Source: Jaltomata sinuosa (lineage: Eukaryota > Streptophyta > Magnoliopsida > Solanales > Solanaceae). Taken from it: a DNA stretch of 64,000 nucleotides. The translations under genes were made by a program, and so were the position numbers. The notes under the pieces are model-generated. The model did not search any database and was not told the DNA's origin. It saw only the letters and a list, made by a program, of their open reading frames with translations. Location of the stretch: positions 1 to 64,000 of the forward strand of contig QJPP01007215.1 in NCBI GenBank assembly GCA_003996215.1. The letters are read 5' to 3'. Shown here piece after piece: positions 32,849 to 43,764 of the stretch (the first letter of the stretch is position 1; each line of letters begins with the position of its first letter).

Positions 32849-33846
32849 ACCTTATTAGGAACAATTGTAAATAACTTTTATCATTCTGAATATTTTGAAG
32901 AGTTTTTAGCTTAGAGACCAAGTTCTTCACCTTCATTGAGAAGAGGGTTTCAATCCAATTCTCTTGGTTAACAATTGTGTACTCCAATTGAAGCTAGAAC
33001 TTGAGATTCAGCTCTAATGGAAGGGATTTTGAATTACCCAGCTGGTATCTCTTTCTCTCTCACCCTGAGTGGCTAAATTCTCTTGTCTAAGGGTGCATTG
33101 ATGATGGGTGTTTAAGAAATGGGTGTGGGTGTTATCTATTCTTGCTTATAGTTGCTTAATTGACATGGGTCTAACAATTTCACCTAGTTTTAATCCTAAA
33201 ATTTGTGGTTGCAAACATTAATTTACATAACTTGACTATGTGATTGCTTGGGAAAGTATTTCATAGTTTTGAATGTGAGATTGTTAGTGGGGACTTGGGA
33301 TTCCACTCAGATTTGAGGCTAGGAATAGCTCTTATCATTGGATTCTCCCATTTAAGGGTCTAAGCTAGAGATAGTGTGACCTCCCAAGCTAGATTGGATG
33401 TTTATTAGTAAAACCAATGATGCTCTAGCTGAGATCATCATAAATAAGATTGTTGATCGAGATATAAGAAAATCTTACTTACGACCAATGCTATTCATGT
33501 CACTAAGCTAGAATAGGTATGAATTGTTAATTACCCGAACCCATAAAAAAAAATCCATCGGATATGCATCCCAAGTCGTCTAGTAAAACTTGGTACATCC
33601 GCTTTAGTTTTCTTATTTTTAATTGAATTGCGATAGTAGTGACAACTTTCCCAATTCCCCCCATCCTTTTACTTTTTATTTTGGGCAATCACTCTCATCT
33701 TGAACTCAATTAGTTACAATCGAAATTTGGCTACCCCAAGTCCCTTGGGTATGACCCCAACATTCGTTGGGTTTATAAATATTATTTTGCTGCATGATCA
33801 CCGTGGCCTCCTAATTGTAGAGCATGATTTGAGCGTTCATAAAAAA

Positions 33847-33864
33847 TGGCGCCGTTGCCGGGGA
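33847..33864 (+). promoter_or_regulatory. Perfect tRNA-Asp primer binding site
   Basis: TGGCGCCGTTGCCGGGGA complements the last 18 bases of plant tRNA-Asp including CCA. This is the standard Athila primer site and marks LTR2 as a former 5' LTR. Confidence 0.93.
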
Positions 33865-34015
33865 TTGTTCCTTGTGAGTGTGAATATTTGTTTGTCACTT
33901 GTGATTGTTTTTTGTGCATAATATGCTTTTGGGACTTTCTTTCTTGTGAGGGCATGAGAATTAGGATAGTTGGTGATATTGATCAACTCCAAAAATGAGT
34001 CAAATGAGCATATTT
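33865..34015 (+). other. Short Athila leader after the primer site, then a breakpoint
   Basis: About 150 bases of 5' leader (GTGAGTGTGAATATTTG up to ATGAGTCAAATGAGCAT) are homologous to 22740-22930 in reverse. At about 34015 the sequence switches abruptly into region R in the opposite orientation. No gag follows. Confidence 0.65.
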
Positions 34016-34295
34016 TCAGAATCACCAAGGACTTGCGGGTTATGATGTTGGCTAGGGTAAAGGTAAGGATATCATTTGGATCAATTGACTACACCTCCCT
34101 AATGCTCTTTGTTCTCATTTCAAACACCGCTCACATTTTCAATTTCAATTTCACCATATTTCTCCCTCACACAACCCAAGATTTCTCCTTTTTAATCATG
34201 CTCATTCAAACTCCTTATACCACCTTCACTTGGTAGAACCCATTTTTGCTTTACAATTTGCTCATTGGATTGATATTTTAGAGCAACAACGCCAT
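34016..34295 (-). repeat. Fragment of region R joined to a broken primer site
   Basis: It matches 36350-36610 (same orientation) and 31400-31750 (reverse). It abuts a primer-site remnant, which on the minus strand reads TGGCGTTGTTG, where CC has been lost relative to TGGCGCCGTTG. The junction lies inside the primer site. Confidence 0.65.
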
Positions 34296-34301
34296 TTTTT
34301 A

Positions 34302-35794
34302 TTAACGCTCAAATCATGCTCTCCAATTAGGAGGCCACGGTGATCGTGCAACAAAACAAAATTTTTAAACCCAACGAGTGTCGGGGTCATACCCAAAGGA
34401 CTTGGGGTAGCCAAATTTCGATTGTAACGAATTGAGTTCAAGATAAGAGTAATTGCTCAAAACAAAATTTAAAAGGATGGGGGGAATTGGGAAAGTTGTC
34501 ACTACTATCGCAATTCAATTAAAAACAAGAAAACTAAAGCGGATGTACCAAGTTTTACTAGACGACTTGGGATGCATATTCGATTGGGTTTTTTGTTATG
34601 GGTTCATGTAATTACCATTTCATACCTATTCTCGCTTAGTGACATGAATAACATTGGTCATAAGTAAGATTTGCTTATCTCTCGATCAACAATCTTATTA
34701 TCGATGATCTCGGCTAGAGCATCACGGGTTTTACCAATAAACAACCAATATAGCTTGGGAGGTCACACTATCTCTAGATTAGACCCTTAAATGAGAGAAT
34801 CCAATGATAAGAGCTATTCCTAGCCTCAAATCTCAGTGGAAAACCAAATTCCCTCTAACAATCTCACATCCGAAACTATGAAATCCTTTCTCCTGAAATC
34901 ACCTAGTCAAGTAATGTAAATTAATGTTTGCAACCACCAATTTTAGGATTAAAACTAGGTGAAATTATTAGACCCATGTCAATTAAGAAACTATAAGCAA
35001 GAATAGATAACACCCATACCCATTTCTTAAACACCCATCATCAATGCTCCCCTAGACAACAAAATTTAGCCACTCATGGTGAGAGAGAAAGATATACCAG
35101 CTGGGTAATTCAAAATCCCTTCCATTAGAGCTGAATCTCAAGTTCTAACTTCAAATTTAGTTCACAATTGTTAACCAAGAGAATTAGATTGAAACCCTCT
35201 TCTCAATGGAGGTGAAAAACTTGGTCTCTAAGCAAAAAACTCTTCAAAATATTCATAATGACAAAAGTTATATACAATTATGCCTATAGAGGCCTTTTAT
35301 AGTTTCCCAAAACCTCACTAAAAGTTAGGACAAAAATGCCCTTTGGGCAGTGTGCGGCGCGACGTGTGGTTGGCACTTTACGATGTACGTGTCGCATTCT
35401 GCCTCCGATTGAACCAATGACTTCATCTAGAATTGGGAGCTCCGTGCAAAGGGGGTATGGTTCGCACCTCAGTATGTGCACGTCAAACAGCGACCGCACC
35501 TCGTGACAGACTCTTCAGTGACTTTATGTTCTTGTGTGGATGAGGTGCAATCGCACCTCGGCCTATGCATGTCGCATGCCCACTGCATCTCCGGTCAGAT
35601 TCTTCAGCCATTCCGAACACTTCACTCTTCACTCTATTTTAGCTCTTTTTGGGTCCGTTTCCTTGTTTATCATCATCTATCAAAAATACCTGCATAGACA
35701 TCAATAAAGTCCATAAAAGCCTCTAAATCTATTCAAAATAAAGAAATAATTCATGGATATAGGCTCAATAAGTTGGTAGATTACCAACTTATCA
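34302..35794 (-). mobile_element. Athila-type LTR3 (1493 bp), minus orientation
   Basis: On the minus strand it starts TGATAAGTTGGTAA at 35794 after a purine-rich stretch and ends GAGCGTTAA at 34302 (CA end decayed). It is an inverted relative of LTR2 and LTR4, with the same U3 word block and TATA box (35294-35301). LTR2 and LTR3 have the same length, 1493 bp. Confidence 0.88.
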
Positions 35795-37665
35795 AACTCC
35801 AAAACTTGAACTATTGCTTTTCCTCAAGCAAGATACTTATAAGACAAGGAATGAATTGTTCTCTAGGCTCAATTAAGGCACAAAAGACTACTCTACACTA
35901 AATATTAGGAAAAAGAATAAACAAAAGACTCAAACAACTATGCTTATCTCAATTTGGACCACTACAAACTCAAGGCAATTGATCATTTCAAAACTTTTTT
36001 CAAAAGGACATAATTTCTAATTCAAAATCAAGGGAATTTTTGCCATTCAAAACAAGACATTTAAGCTTCTCAAGTCATTGGCATGCACCATCAAGGTTTG
36101 CCTCGAGATTCGCCACACAACTTGTCTCATTCATTCCCCTCAATTGAAATAGAGACTCTATGTTTCAATTTGAGTGCATGATGCCACTCACCACAAGAGA
36201 GAATCCCACTCACCATCATTCAATTCACAAAATACGAGATTATAGGAGAACCAAGAAGAATCTCACTCTCTCAAGGAAGTTCAAGTGCATACATGTTGAA
36301 CCATAGGCTTTCCCTTCATGTATATCGCCACTAACGTAGGGTATCCAAGCTAGAAATCACCAAGGACTTGTGGGTTACGATGTTGGCTAGGTGTCAAGGT
36401 GAGAATATCATTTGGATCAAGTGACTACACCTCCCTAATGCTGTTTGTTCTTATTTCGTACACCGCTCACATTTTTAATTTCAACTTCACCTTACTCCTC
36501 CCTCACACAACCCAAGTATTTATCCTTTTTCTCGTGATCATTCAAACTCATTATACCACCTTCACTTTGTAGCACCTATTTTTTCTTTTCAATTTTCCCA
36601 TCGGATTGATCTTTTGGAGCAATTTTCAATTCGAAATTAAGGTGCTACCTTTAACTTAAAGTGCACTTCTTTTCTTCCCCTCATTTGATCACATGCACCC
36701 CCAAACTTAGGCATTTGTCTATGTTGTATTTTGTTTCCCCCCAAAACATAGGCTTTTATCCTACATTTCATTTTCAAGCAATTAGGGAGGATGGGTGCCA
36801 AAATAGAGGTTCCAAAAAGGTAATGGTGTTACAAGGTGCCAAAGAACGGTCATAAGCTCAAAAAGGGTTCATTAGGATTAGATGTCATGGGAGGTCATTT
36901 AGGTGAAGTAGCTGTCAAAAAGGGGATAAGGTCATCTTCCAAGCCCGGCCACACCTAGAATTTTGCCTTGAATCACATTCGGGGCAAATTCTAGATGACA
37001 CTTATGCACACGAATCAGGGTAAATCCTCACCACACAAGGCATTATGCCACAAGACTTCTTTCATTAGTCTCACATTCAATTGGGGCAAATGATTTTTCA
37101 AAAGCTATTCTGAGTTCATTACACACTGTTTATGAGTCAATCAAGCCAAAGCGAGAGTGTGCAAGTCATGACAAGAGAATTCTTTTTCTCAAAAATTTAT
37201 TTCCCTTCTTCCTTTTATTTTCAAAATAATTTGCAATGAGAATTTTTTCGATGGGCCCATTTCAGGACAAGCAACTACGAACTCAATTCTAAGATAAAAC
37301 TCAGCATTTTTCCTTAAGAAAGTCACCTCCCAATATATCATAGGGAAACACCAACTCGGTTTGACAAAAAAACAAAAGAGAAGAAAAAGAAAATAATCAA
37401 AAATCTTGCTCGTTGGGAAACAACCATCGTATTAAGAAAACCCTCGGAGTTTATTTCTAAAATACTATTAACAAGGCAAAATACGAATCTCACGCTCACG
37501 ATTCATTTTAAAACAAGCCTCGGTGTAGGACTTTAGCGCATTTGCAAAGCACGGGTAACAAGATAATGGGGCATTTAAGACCAACCCGGCAACACAATAA
37601 AAATCAAGCCCGGCAAGGGTACAAATAAGCTCAAGGTAAAACAAAACATGAAAGAAAATCACAAT
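35795..37665 (-). repeat. Region R, copy 3 (minus)
   Basis: On the minus strand this is the full 3' non-coding region, running from the hairpin-word part (CCCGGCAAGGG near 37610) down to the polypurine stretch at 35795-35811. It is homologous to R1, R2 and R4. No coding potential is seen. Confidence 0.8.
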
Positions 37666-38195
37666 CATCCAAATAATCTAGCAGAATAGAATGTCCACAG
37701 GGCTCGACAAGGGCAATAAAAGCAATAGAATGTCTCAAGCCCACTCGCGAGAGGTAGCATAGTCAGATCTGCTTCTACTACCGTAGTCTCAAGCCCACTC
37801 GCGGGAGGTAGCATAGTCAGATCTGCTTCTACTATCATAGCCTTGCCTTTGGCTTTGTAAACATCTATCCAGAGTGTAGTGATTGCCCCTTCCATGACAT
37901 CAACCCTCTTACACAGTGTGTTCAAACTATCACCCACCTAACTGCACTCTTGATAGCCTTGTTTATCATTCCTGGTTGCTTTGCAGCTAGGTCGATAAGC
38001 TGCTTCTCATGGCTATGAGTTATGTTCACCATGTCTTGAAGGCTGCTTTTGGTCAACAAGGGGGCTGGGGCATTTGTACGTGCCTCAAAAGAAGCCCTGG
38101 AGGGGGATAAGGTGTCGGCCCTAGCACCAAGCTCATCACTGTCAACTCCTCTGAATTACTCAATCCTTTGCTTCTTCAGCAACAGACCTTTGCCT
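37666..38195 (-). pseudogene. Remnant of plant-transposon-protein-type ORF, copy 3
   Basis: It is homologous to 20480-20880: the minus strand shows the KRVDVMEGAITTL coiled-coil-like stretch (about 37905) and upstream matches to the Ser/Pro-rich part (about 38040-38170). The acidic C-terminus seen in copy 1 is missing. A 54-bp tandem duplication lies inside. The product has no known function. Confidence 0.5.
37732..37839. repeat. 54-bp tandem duplication in the copy-3 ORF
   Basis: Units 37732-37785 and 37786-37839 (starting GTCTCAAGCCCACTCGCG) differ at only a few bases. The length keeps the reading frame. Confidence 0.9.
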
Positions 38196-38679
38196 ATGTT
38201 GGCTTCTAGTGTTTCGCCTATTTGAAGACATATTCTGCATACAAAGATTGTGAGCTAAAAACAGAAATAAAACCTAAAAAGAAGTTATCAAACTACAAAG
38301 GATGGAATGCAAAGGATTGGAAAAACAAAGTAGGTGAATGTCAGCTTGTGCAGACCACATGCGAAATGCACAAGAGAGAGTATGCATTGCATGTGCGATT
38401 ACACAAGATTTTCCATCGAGGTGCGATGCTGGTTTGATTTGCACCATCAAAAGTGTGTGTCACACCAGGCGTCGCCCCTGAGATCAGTGACCTTCTTTGT
38501 ATTTTCAACATGGTGCGGTTGTTTTACTTTGAGCTTATTTGTGCCCTTTCTGGGCTTGATTTTTATTGTGGTGCTGGGTTGGTCTTACATGCTCTATTGT
38601 CTTGCTACCCGTGCTTTGCAAATGCGCTAAAGTCCTACGCCAAGTATTGTTTTAAAATGAATCATGAGTGTAAAATTTG
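38196..38679. other. Junction zone with TGCGA words, orientation switch
   Basis: About 480 bases link the minus-strand ORF remnant to plus-strand region R4. They contain words such as CATGCGAAATGCAC and CATGTGCGATTACAC (38350-38440), resembling those in the 3' untranslated region of A at 30120-30480. From about 38510 the plus strand matches the start of region R (compare the reverse of 20030-19870). Confidence 0.5.
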
Positions 38680-40364
38680 GATGTCGCCTTATTAATAGTA
38701 GTTTAGAAATAAACTCCAAGGGTTTTCTTAATACCATGGTTCATTCCCAAGGAGCAAGAGTTTTGATTATTTTCTTTTTCTTATCTTTTGTTTTGTGTCG
38801 AACTAGGTTAGTGCTTCCCTATGATAGATTGAGAGCAGACTTTTTTAAGGGAAAATCCCAAGTTTTAGTTGAGAATCGAGTCCGTAGTTGCTTGTCTCAA
38901 AAAGGGCCCACCGAAAAATTTCTCGTGACAAATTGTTTTGAAAATTAAAGGAAGAAAGGAAATGAATTTTTGAGGAAAAGTATTCTCTTGTCATGACTTG
39001 CACACTCTCGCTTTGGCTTGATTGACTCACAAACGAGTGTGTAATGAACTCGGAATAGGTTGTAAAAAATCAATTGCCCTAATTGATTGTGAGACTAATG
39101 AAAGAAGTCTTGTGGCATGATGCCTTGTGTGGTGAAGCTTTACCTTGATTCTTGTGCATAAGTGCCATCTAGAACTTGCCCCAAATGTGATCCAACGCTA
39201 AATTCTAGGTGTGGCCGGGCTTGAAAGATGACCTTACGCCCTTTTTGACAACCACTTCACCCAAATGACCTCCCACGACATCAAATCCTAGTGAACCCCT
39301 TTTGAGCTTATGACAGTTATTTAGAACCCTGTAATACCTTTACCTTTTTGGAACCTCTATTTTAGCACCCATCCTCCCTAATTGCTTAAAAATGAAATAT
39401 AGGCTAAAAGCCTAAGTTTGGGGGGGGAATGAAATACAACATAGGCAAATGCCTAAGTTTGGGGGTGCATGTGATCAAATGAGGAGAAGAAAAGAAGTGC
39501 ACTTCAAGTGCAAGGTAGTACCTTAATTTTGAATTGAAAATTGCTCCAAAAGATCAATCCACTGGGCAAATTGAAAAGCAAAAAATAGGTGCTACTAAGT
39601 GAAGGTGGTATAAGGAGTTTGAATGATCATGAGTAAAAGGAGAAATCATGGGTTGTGTGAGGGAGGAATAAGGTAAAGTTGAAATTGAAAATGTGAGCGG
39701 TGTTCGAAATGAGAACAAAAAGAATTAGGGAGGTGTAGCCACTTGATCAAAATGATATCCTCACCTTGACCCTAGCCAACATCGTAACCCACAAGTCCTT
39801 GGTGATTCCGAGCTTGGCTACCCTACATTAGTGGCGATATACATGAAGGGCAAGACTATAGTTCGACGCGTATGCACTTGAACTTCCTTGAGAGAGTGAG
39901 AGTTTTCTTGGTTCTCCTATAATTCCGTGTTTTGTGAATTAAATGATTGTGAGTGGGATTCTCACTTGTGGTGAGTGGCATCATGCACTCGAACTGAAGC
40001 ATAGAGTCTCTATTTCAATTGAGGGAAATGAATGAGATAAGTTGAGTGGAGAATCTCGAGGCAAACCTTGATGGTCCATGCCAATGACTTGAGAAGCTTA
40101 AACTTCTTATTTTAAATGACAAAATTCCTTTGAGTTTGAATGAGAAATGATGTCCTTTTGAAAAAGTTTTGAAATGACCAATTGCCTTGAGTTTGTGGTG
40201 GTCCAAATTGAGATAAGCATAGTTGTTTGAGTCTTTTGTTTATTCTTTTTCTTAATTTTAGTGTAGAGTAGTCTTTTGTGCCTTAATTGAGCATAGAGCA
40301 TAATTCATTCCTTATCTTGTAAGTAGCTCACTTGAGGACAAGCAATAGTTCAAGTTTGGAGGTT
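38680..40364 (+). repeat. Region R, copy 4, ending at LTR4
   Basis: It is close to R2 throughout, for example GTTTAGAAATAAACTCC at its start and GGACAAGCAATAGTTCAAG near its end. Its polypurine stretch reads CAAGTTTGGAGGTT. Confidence 0.8.
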
Positions 40365-41862
40365 TTATAAGTCAGTAATTTACCAACTTATTGAGCCTAT
40401 ATCCATGAATTATTGCTATGTTTTGAATAGATTTAGAGGTTCTTATGGCCTTTATTGATGTCTATGCAGGTACGTTTGATAGATTATGATAAATAATGAA
40501 ATGGACCCTAAAAGAGCTCAAATGGAGTGAAGTGTCAAGTTTTTGAAAAGGCTGAATATTCTGACCAGAGATGCAGTGGACATGCGACACGCACAAGCTG
40601 AGGTTTGAACCACACCTCTTCCACCCAAGAGCATAAAGTCACTGAAGAGTCTGTCAAGAGGTGCGGTCGCTGTGCGACGCGCACATACTAAGGTGCAAAC
40701 CGCACCCCTTCGCAAGGAGCTCCCAATTTTAGCTTAAATCACTGGTTTAACCAGAGGTAGTGTGCGACGTGCACATTGCAATATGCAAACCGCACATCGG
40801 CCTGCACACCGCTTGAAGGGTAGTTTTGTCCTAATTTTTAGTGATATTTTGGGAAACTATAAAAGGCCTTTTCAGGCACAATTGTAAATAACTTTTATCA
40901 TTCTGAATATTTTGAAGTGTTTTTAGCTTAGAGACCAAGTTTTTCACCTCCATTGAGAAGAGGGTTTCAATCCAATTCTCTTGGTTAATAATTGTGTACT
41001 CAAATTAAAGTTAGAACTTGAGATTCAGCTCTAATGAAAGGGATTTTTTAATTACGCAGCTGGTATGTCTTTCTCTCTCATCATGAGTGGCTTAATTCTC
41101 TTGTTTAGAGGTGCATTAATGATGGGAGTTTAAGAAATGGGTATGGGTGTTATTAATTCTTGCTTATAGTTGCTTAATTGACATGGGTCTAAAAATTTCA
41201 CCTAGTTTTAATCCTAAAATTAGTGATTGCAAACATTAATTTACATTACTTTACTATGTGATTGCTTGAGAAAGGATTTCATAGTTTCGGATGTGAGATT
41301 GTTAGTGAGAACTCTGGATCCCACTCAGATTTGAGGCTAGGAATAGCTCTTATCATCGGATTCTCCCATTTAAGGGTCTAAGCCAGAGATAGTGTGACCT
41401 CCCAAGCTAGATTAGTTGTTTATTGGTAAAACCAATGATGCTCTAGCCGAGATCATCAAAAATAAGATTTTTAGTCCAGAGATAAGCAAATCTTACTTAT
41501 GACCAATGTTATTCATATCACTAAGCAAAGCGAGAATAGGTATTAATTGGTAATTACCCAAACCCATAACAAAAACCCCATCGGATATGCATCCCTAGTC
41601 GTCTAGTAAAACTTGGTACATCCGCTTTAGTTTTCTTGTTTTTAGTTGAATTGCGATAGTAGTGATAACTTTCTCAATTCCCCTCATCCTTTTACTTTTT
41701 GTTTTGGGAAATTACTCTCATCTTGAACTCAATTTGTTACAATAGAAATTTGGCTACCCCAGGTCCCTTGGGTACGACCCCGATACTCATTGGGTTTATA
41801 AATATTATTTTGCTACACGATCCTCATGGCCTCTTAATTGGAGAGCATGATTTGAGCGTTCA
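40365..41862 (+). mobile_element. Athila-type LTR4 (1498 bp), plus orientation
   Basis: It starts TTATAAGTCAG (TG decayed to TT) and ends GAGCGTTCA. TATA box TATAAAAG at 40858-40865 and the TGCGACGCGCAC-type word block at 40560-40800 match LTR2. No primer site follows; the sequence changes directly to Tekay integrase at 41863, so this is the outer (3') end of the Athila complex. Confidence 0.88.
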
Positions 41863-42032
41863 TCAGGTACTAACTTGCCACATGATTCCATAGATAGAGT
41901 TCATGTCATTCAGTATAGGCTTCATACTGCCTAGAGTAGGCAGAAGAGTTATGCTGATCGGAGGATTCTAGAAATAGAGTTTATGGTTGGTGACCGAGTG
42001 TTCCTACATATGTCACCCATGAAAGGTGTGAT
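41863..42032 (+). pseudogene. Tekay-type integrase C-terminal fragment
   Basis: The plus strand reads IDRVHVIQYRLHTA, a stop, SRQKSYADRRILEIEFMVGD and RVFLHMSPMKGVIRF, the well-known stretch before the GPF/Y motif in Tekay integrases. It starts exactly at the Athila LTR4 end and stops at about 42032, where LTR-like DNA begins, so both sides are broken. The chromodomain is missing. Confidence 0.8.
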
Positions 42033-43750
42033 AAGGTTTCGCATACGCGAGGGGTAGACCATTTTTCTAGTCCTGCGTACACAATGGTGGCCTGCAATTA
42101 TGATAGAGGGTCAACTAGACCTAGACCGTCTTTCTCTTTGCGTACGCAAGAAGAAGGCCACATCCGCGAGCTGGCTTACACGGTGGGTTCCTCGCTTACG
42201 CGAAGAAGGATCCTTGGTAGCTATATATATATTTCAAATTCCTTTTCTCCTCATTTCATCTGAAATCCTCCATTGTTATAGATATTAGGAGCTGTTAGTG
42301 GAGCTTTTAATCATCCAAATTTTTTTCAGTAAGTTCATCATGTTCCCCCACTTCTTTTTTGTTGGATTTTCGCGTTTATCCTTCGTAAATTCTGTCGAAT
42401 CTCTTGTTTTAAATTTCATTACTCAAGTGACTTTTGGGGTTGCTTTGAGCCCCAAAAGGAGTCCCATTTTTACCTGAATTTTAGGCATCAGTTTAGAAAC
42501 ACCTTGCGAACATAAGAATGAATTTGTTTTCTATTTTGCTAAGCGGTCCATGAGGGTCAATTCTCGACCCAATTTTTGGCTCGAAATTTTGTATAGAAAT
42601 ATGGGTGTCATTTTTCTTGTCTTGACACCTAAATTGTATTTATGGTAGTGTGGCAGTGTTCCAAGGAACTTCAAAAGGGAAAGGCTCTCCAGTGACAGTT
42701 TGCAACTGCAGTTCGGCGTTGAGGTAGGTTACAGTTTATCTCTTTTAGACCTAGCTTAGTTATATTTTATATTTTATAAGTTACTTAAAAGTTAGGGTAA
42801 GTTTTAGGTTAGAATTAGGCTTAAATTTAATTTCTATTTATTTTGTCATTTTTGGGATCGTAGAATAGAATTATTATGTTTATCCTTAGTTTAGGATGTT
42901 GTAGTCTCGATATGTTAGACTAGAATTCTTAGTATACGCTTGTGGAGATATTTTTACTAGAATAGATAGTTATGGTTATTTTCTCTATATAGTTTAATTT
43001 TTTATATTATTTACCATTGCTATGTAACTTTGGGCCTGAGGCCATACTTGAATTAAACGAAGTTCCAAGTCAGTTATCTTGTTTGAAGGGTGCTTTTGCC
43101 CTGTTTGATATATAGTTATACTTGTATTCTCTCTGATGACACACACATACTCATACATGCATATACATAGCTAGTGGTATGATATTTTAGGAAAATATGA
43201 GATTTTGATCGAAAGATGAGATTTTCTACTTTTACTATGGGTTCAGATTTTAGAAAGGAATATCATGGTTTGATCTCTACTATTTTGAAAGGAAAGTAAA
43301 AACAACTTTTATTCACGATCTGACGAATATTTTTGGATGCTTTATTTATTTATTTTTTGTTGATGAGTCCTAGATATGATTCTGGTTAGCTCGAGGAGCA
43401 CATATCCATGTTTTACTTTTATTGCATATGTTGATGAGCCCTAGGGCGGCCTGCGAGATGGTTCCAGAAGCCTATAGGGCAGCTTGCAAACCGCATTTCA
43501 TTGTATTTACTTTACTGCATTGGCCACATTCTGTATCATACCATCCTATGATGTATTGCATTCTCTGGTATGCACTTTGAGAGATTTATTGCTTTATTAT
43601 TATTATCTTCACCATCATCTGGATTGTACTTTTTTTTAATTGTCCTGTGATAACTAGATTTAGGTGAATCCTGATAGCTAGTTACTTTATGTTCCTTATA
43701 TTATATATAATCTTTTGAGCTTGGTCGGCCTATGACTTTATACCTATAAT
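42033..43750 (+). mobile_element. Tekay-type LTR fragment F
   Basis: A word block (GCATACGCGAGG, TTGCGTACGCAAG, CTTACGCGAAG; 42033-42195) is followed by a TATA box (GCTATATATATATTTC, about 42219), then U5-like sequence ending near GGTCGGCCTATGAC (43725). The last part resembles CAGTCGGCCTATGATACC at 1122-1139 in the LTR at the window start. Both LTR ends are missing. Confidence 0.55.
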
Positions 43751-43764
43751 TTTTACTTCACTTT

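Larger units (their letters stand above)
32347..33839 (+). mobile_element. Athila-type LTR2 (1493 bp), plus orientation
   Basis: It starts TGATAAG right after the polypurine stretch and ends GAGCGTTCA, 7 bases before a perfect tRNA-Asp primer site. The TATA box is TATAAAAG at 32841-32848. It is a close relative of LTR4 in direct orientation and of LTR3 inverted. Like LTR1 it has a polypurine stretch on one side and a primer site on the other. It may be the 3' LTR of element A through region R2. Confidence 0.88.

Noticed and set aside
33847..33864. tRNA gene
   Set aside because: Only 18 bases complementary to a tRNA 3' end, placed next to an LTR; it is a primer site.
30530..41862. Large inverted repeats as terminal inverted repeats of a DNA transposon
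   Set aside because: The arms contain LTR ends, tRNA-Asp primer sites and polypurine stretches, so they are inverted retrotransposon copies.
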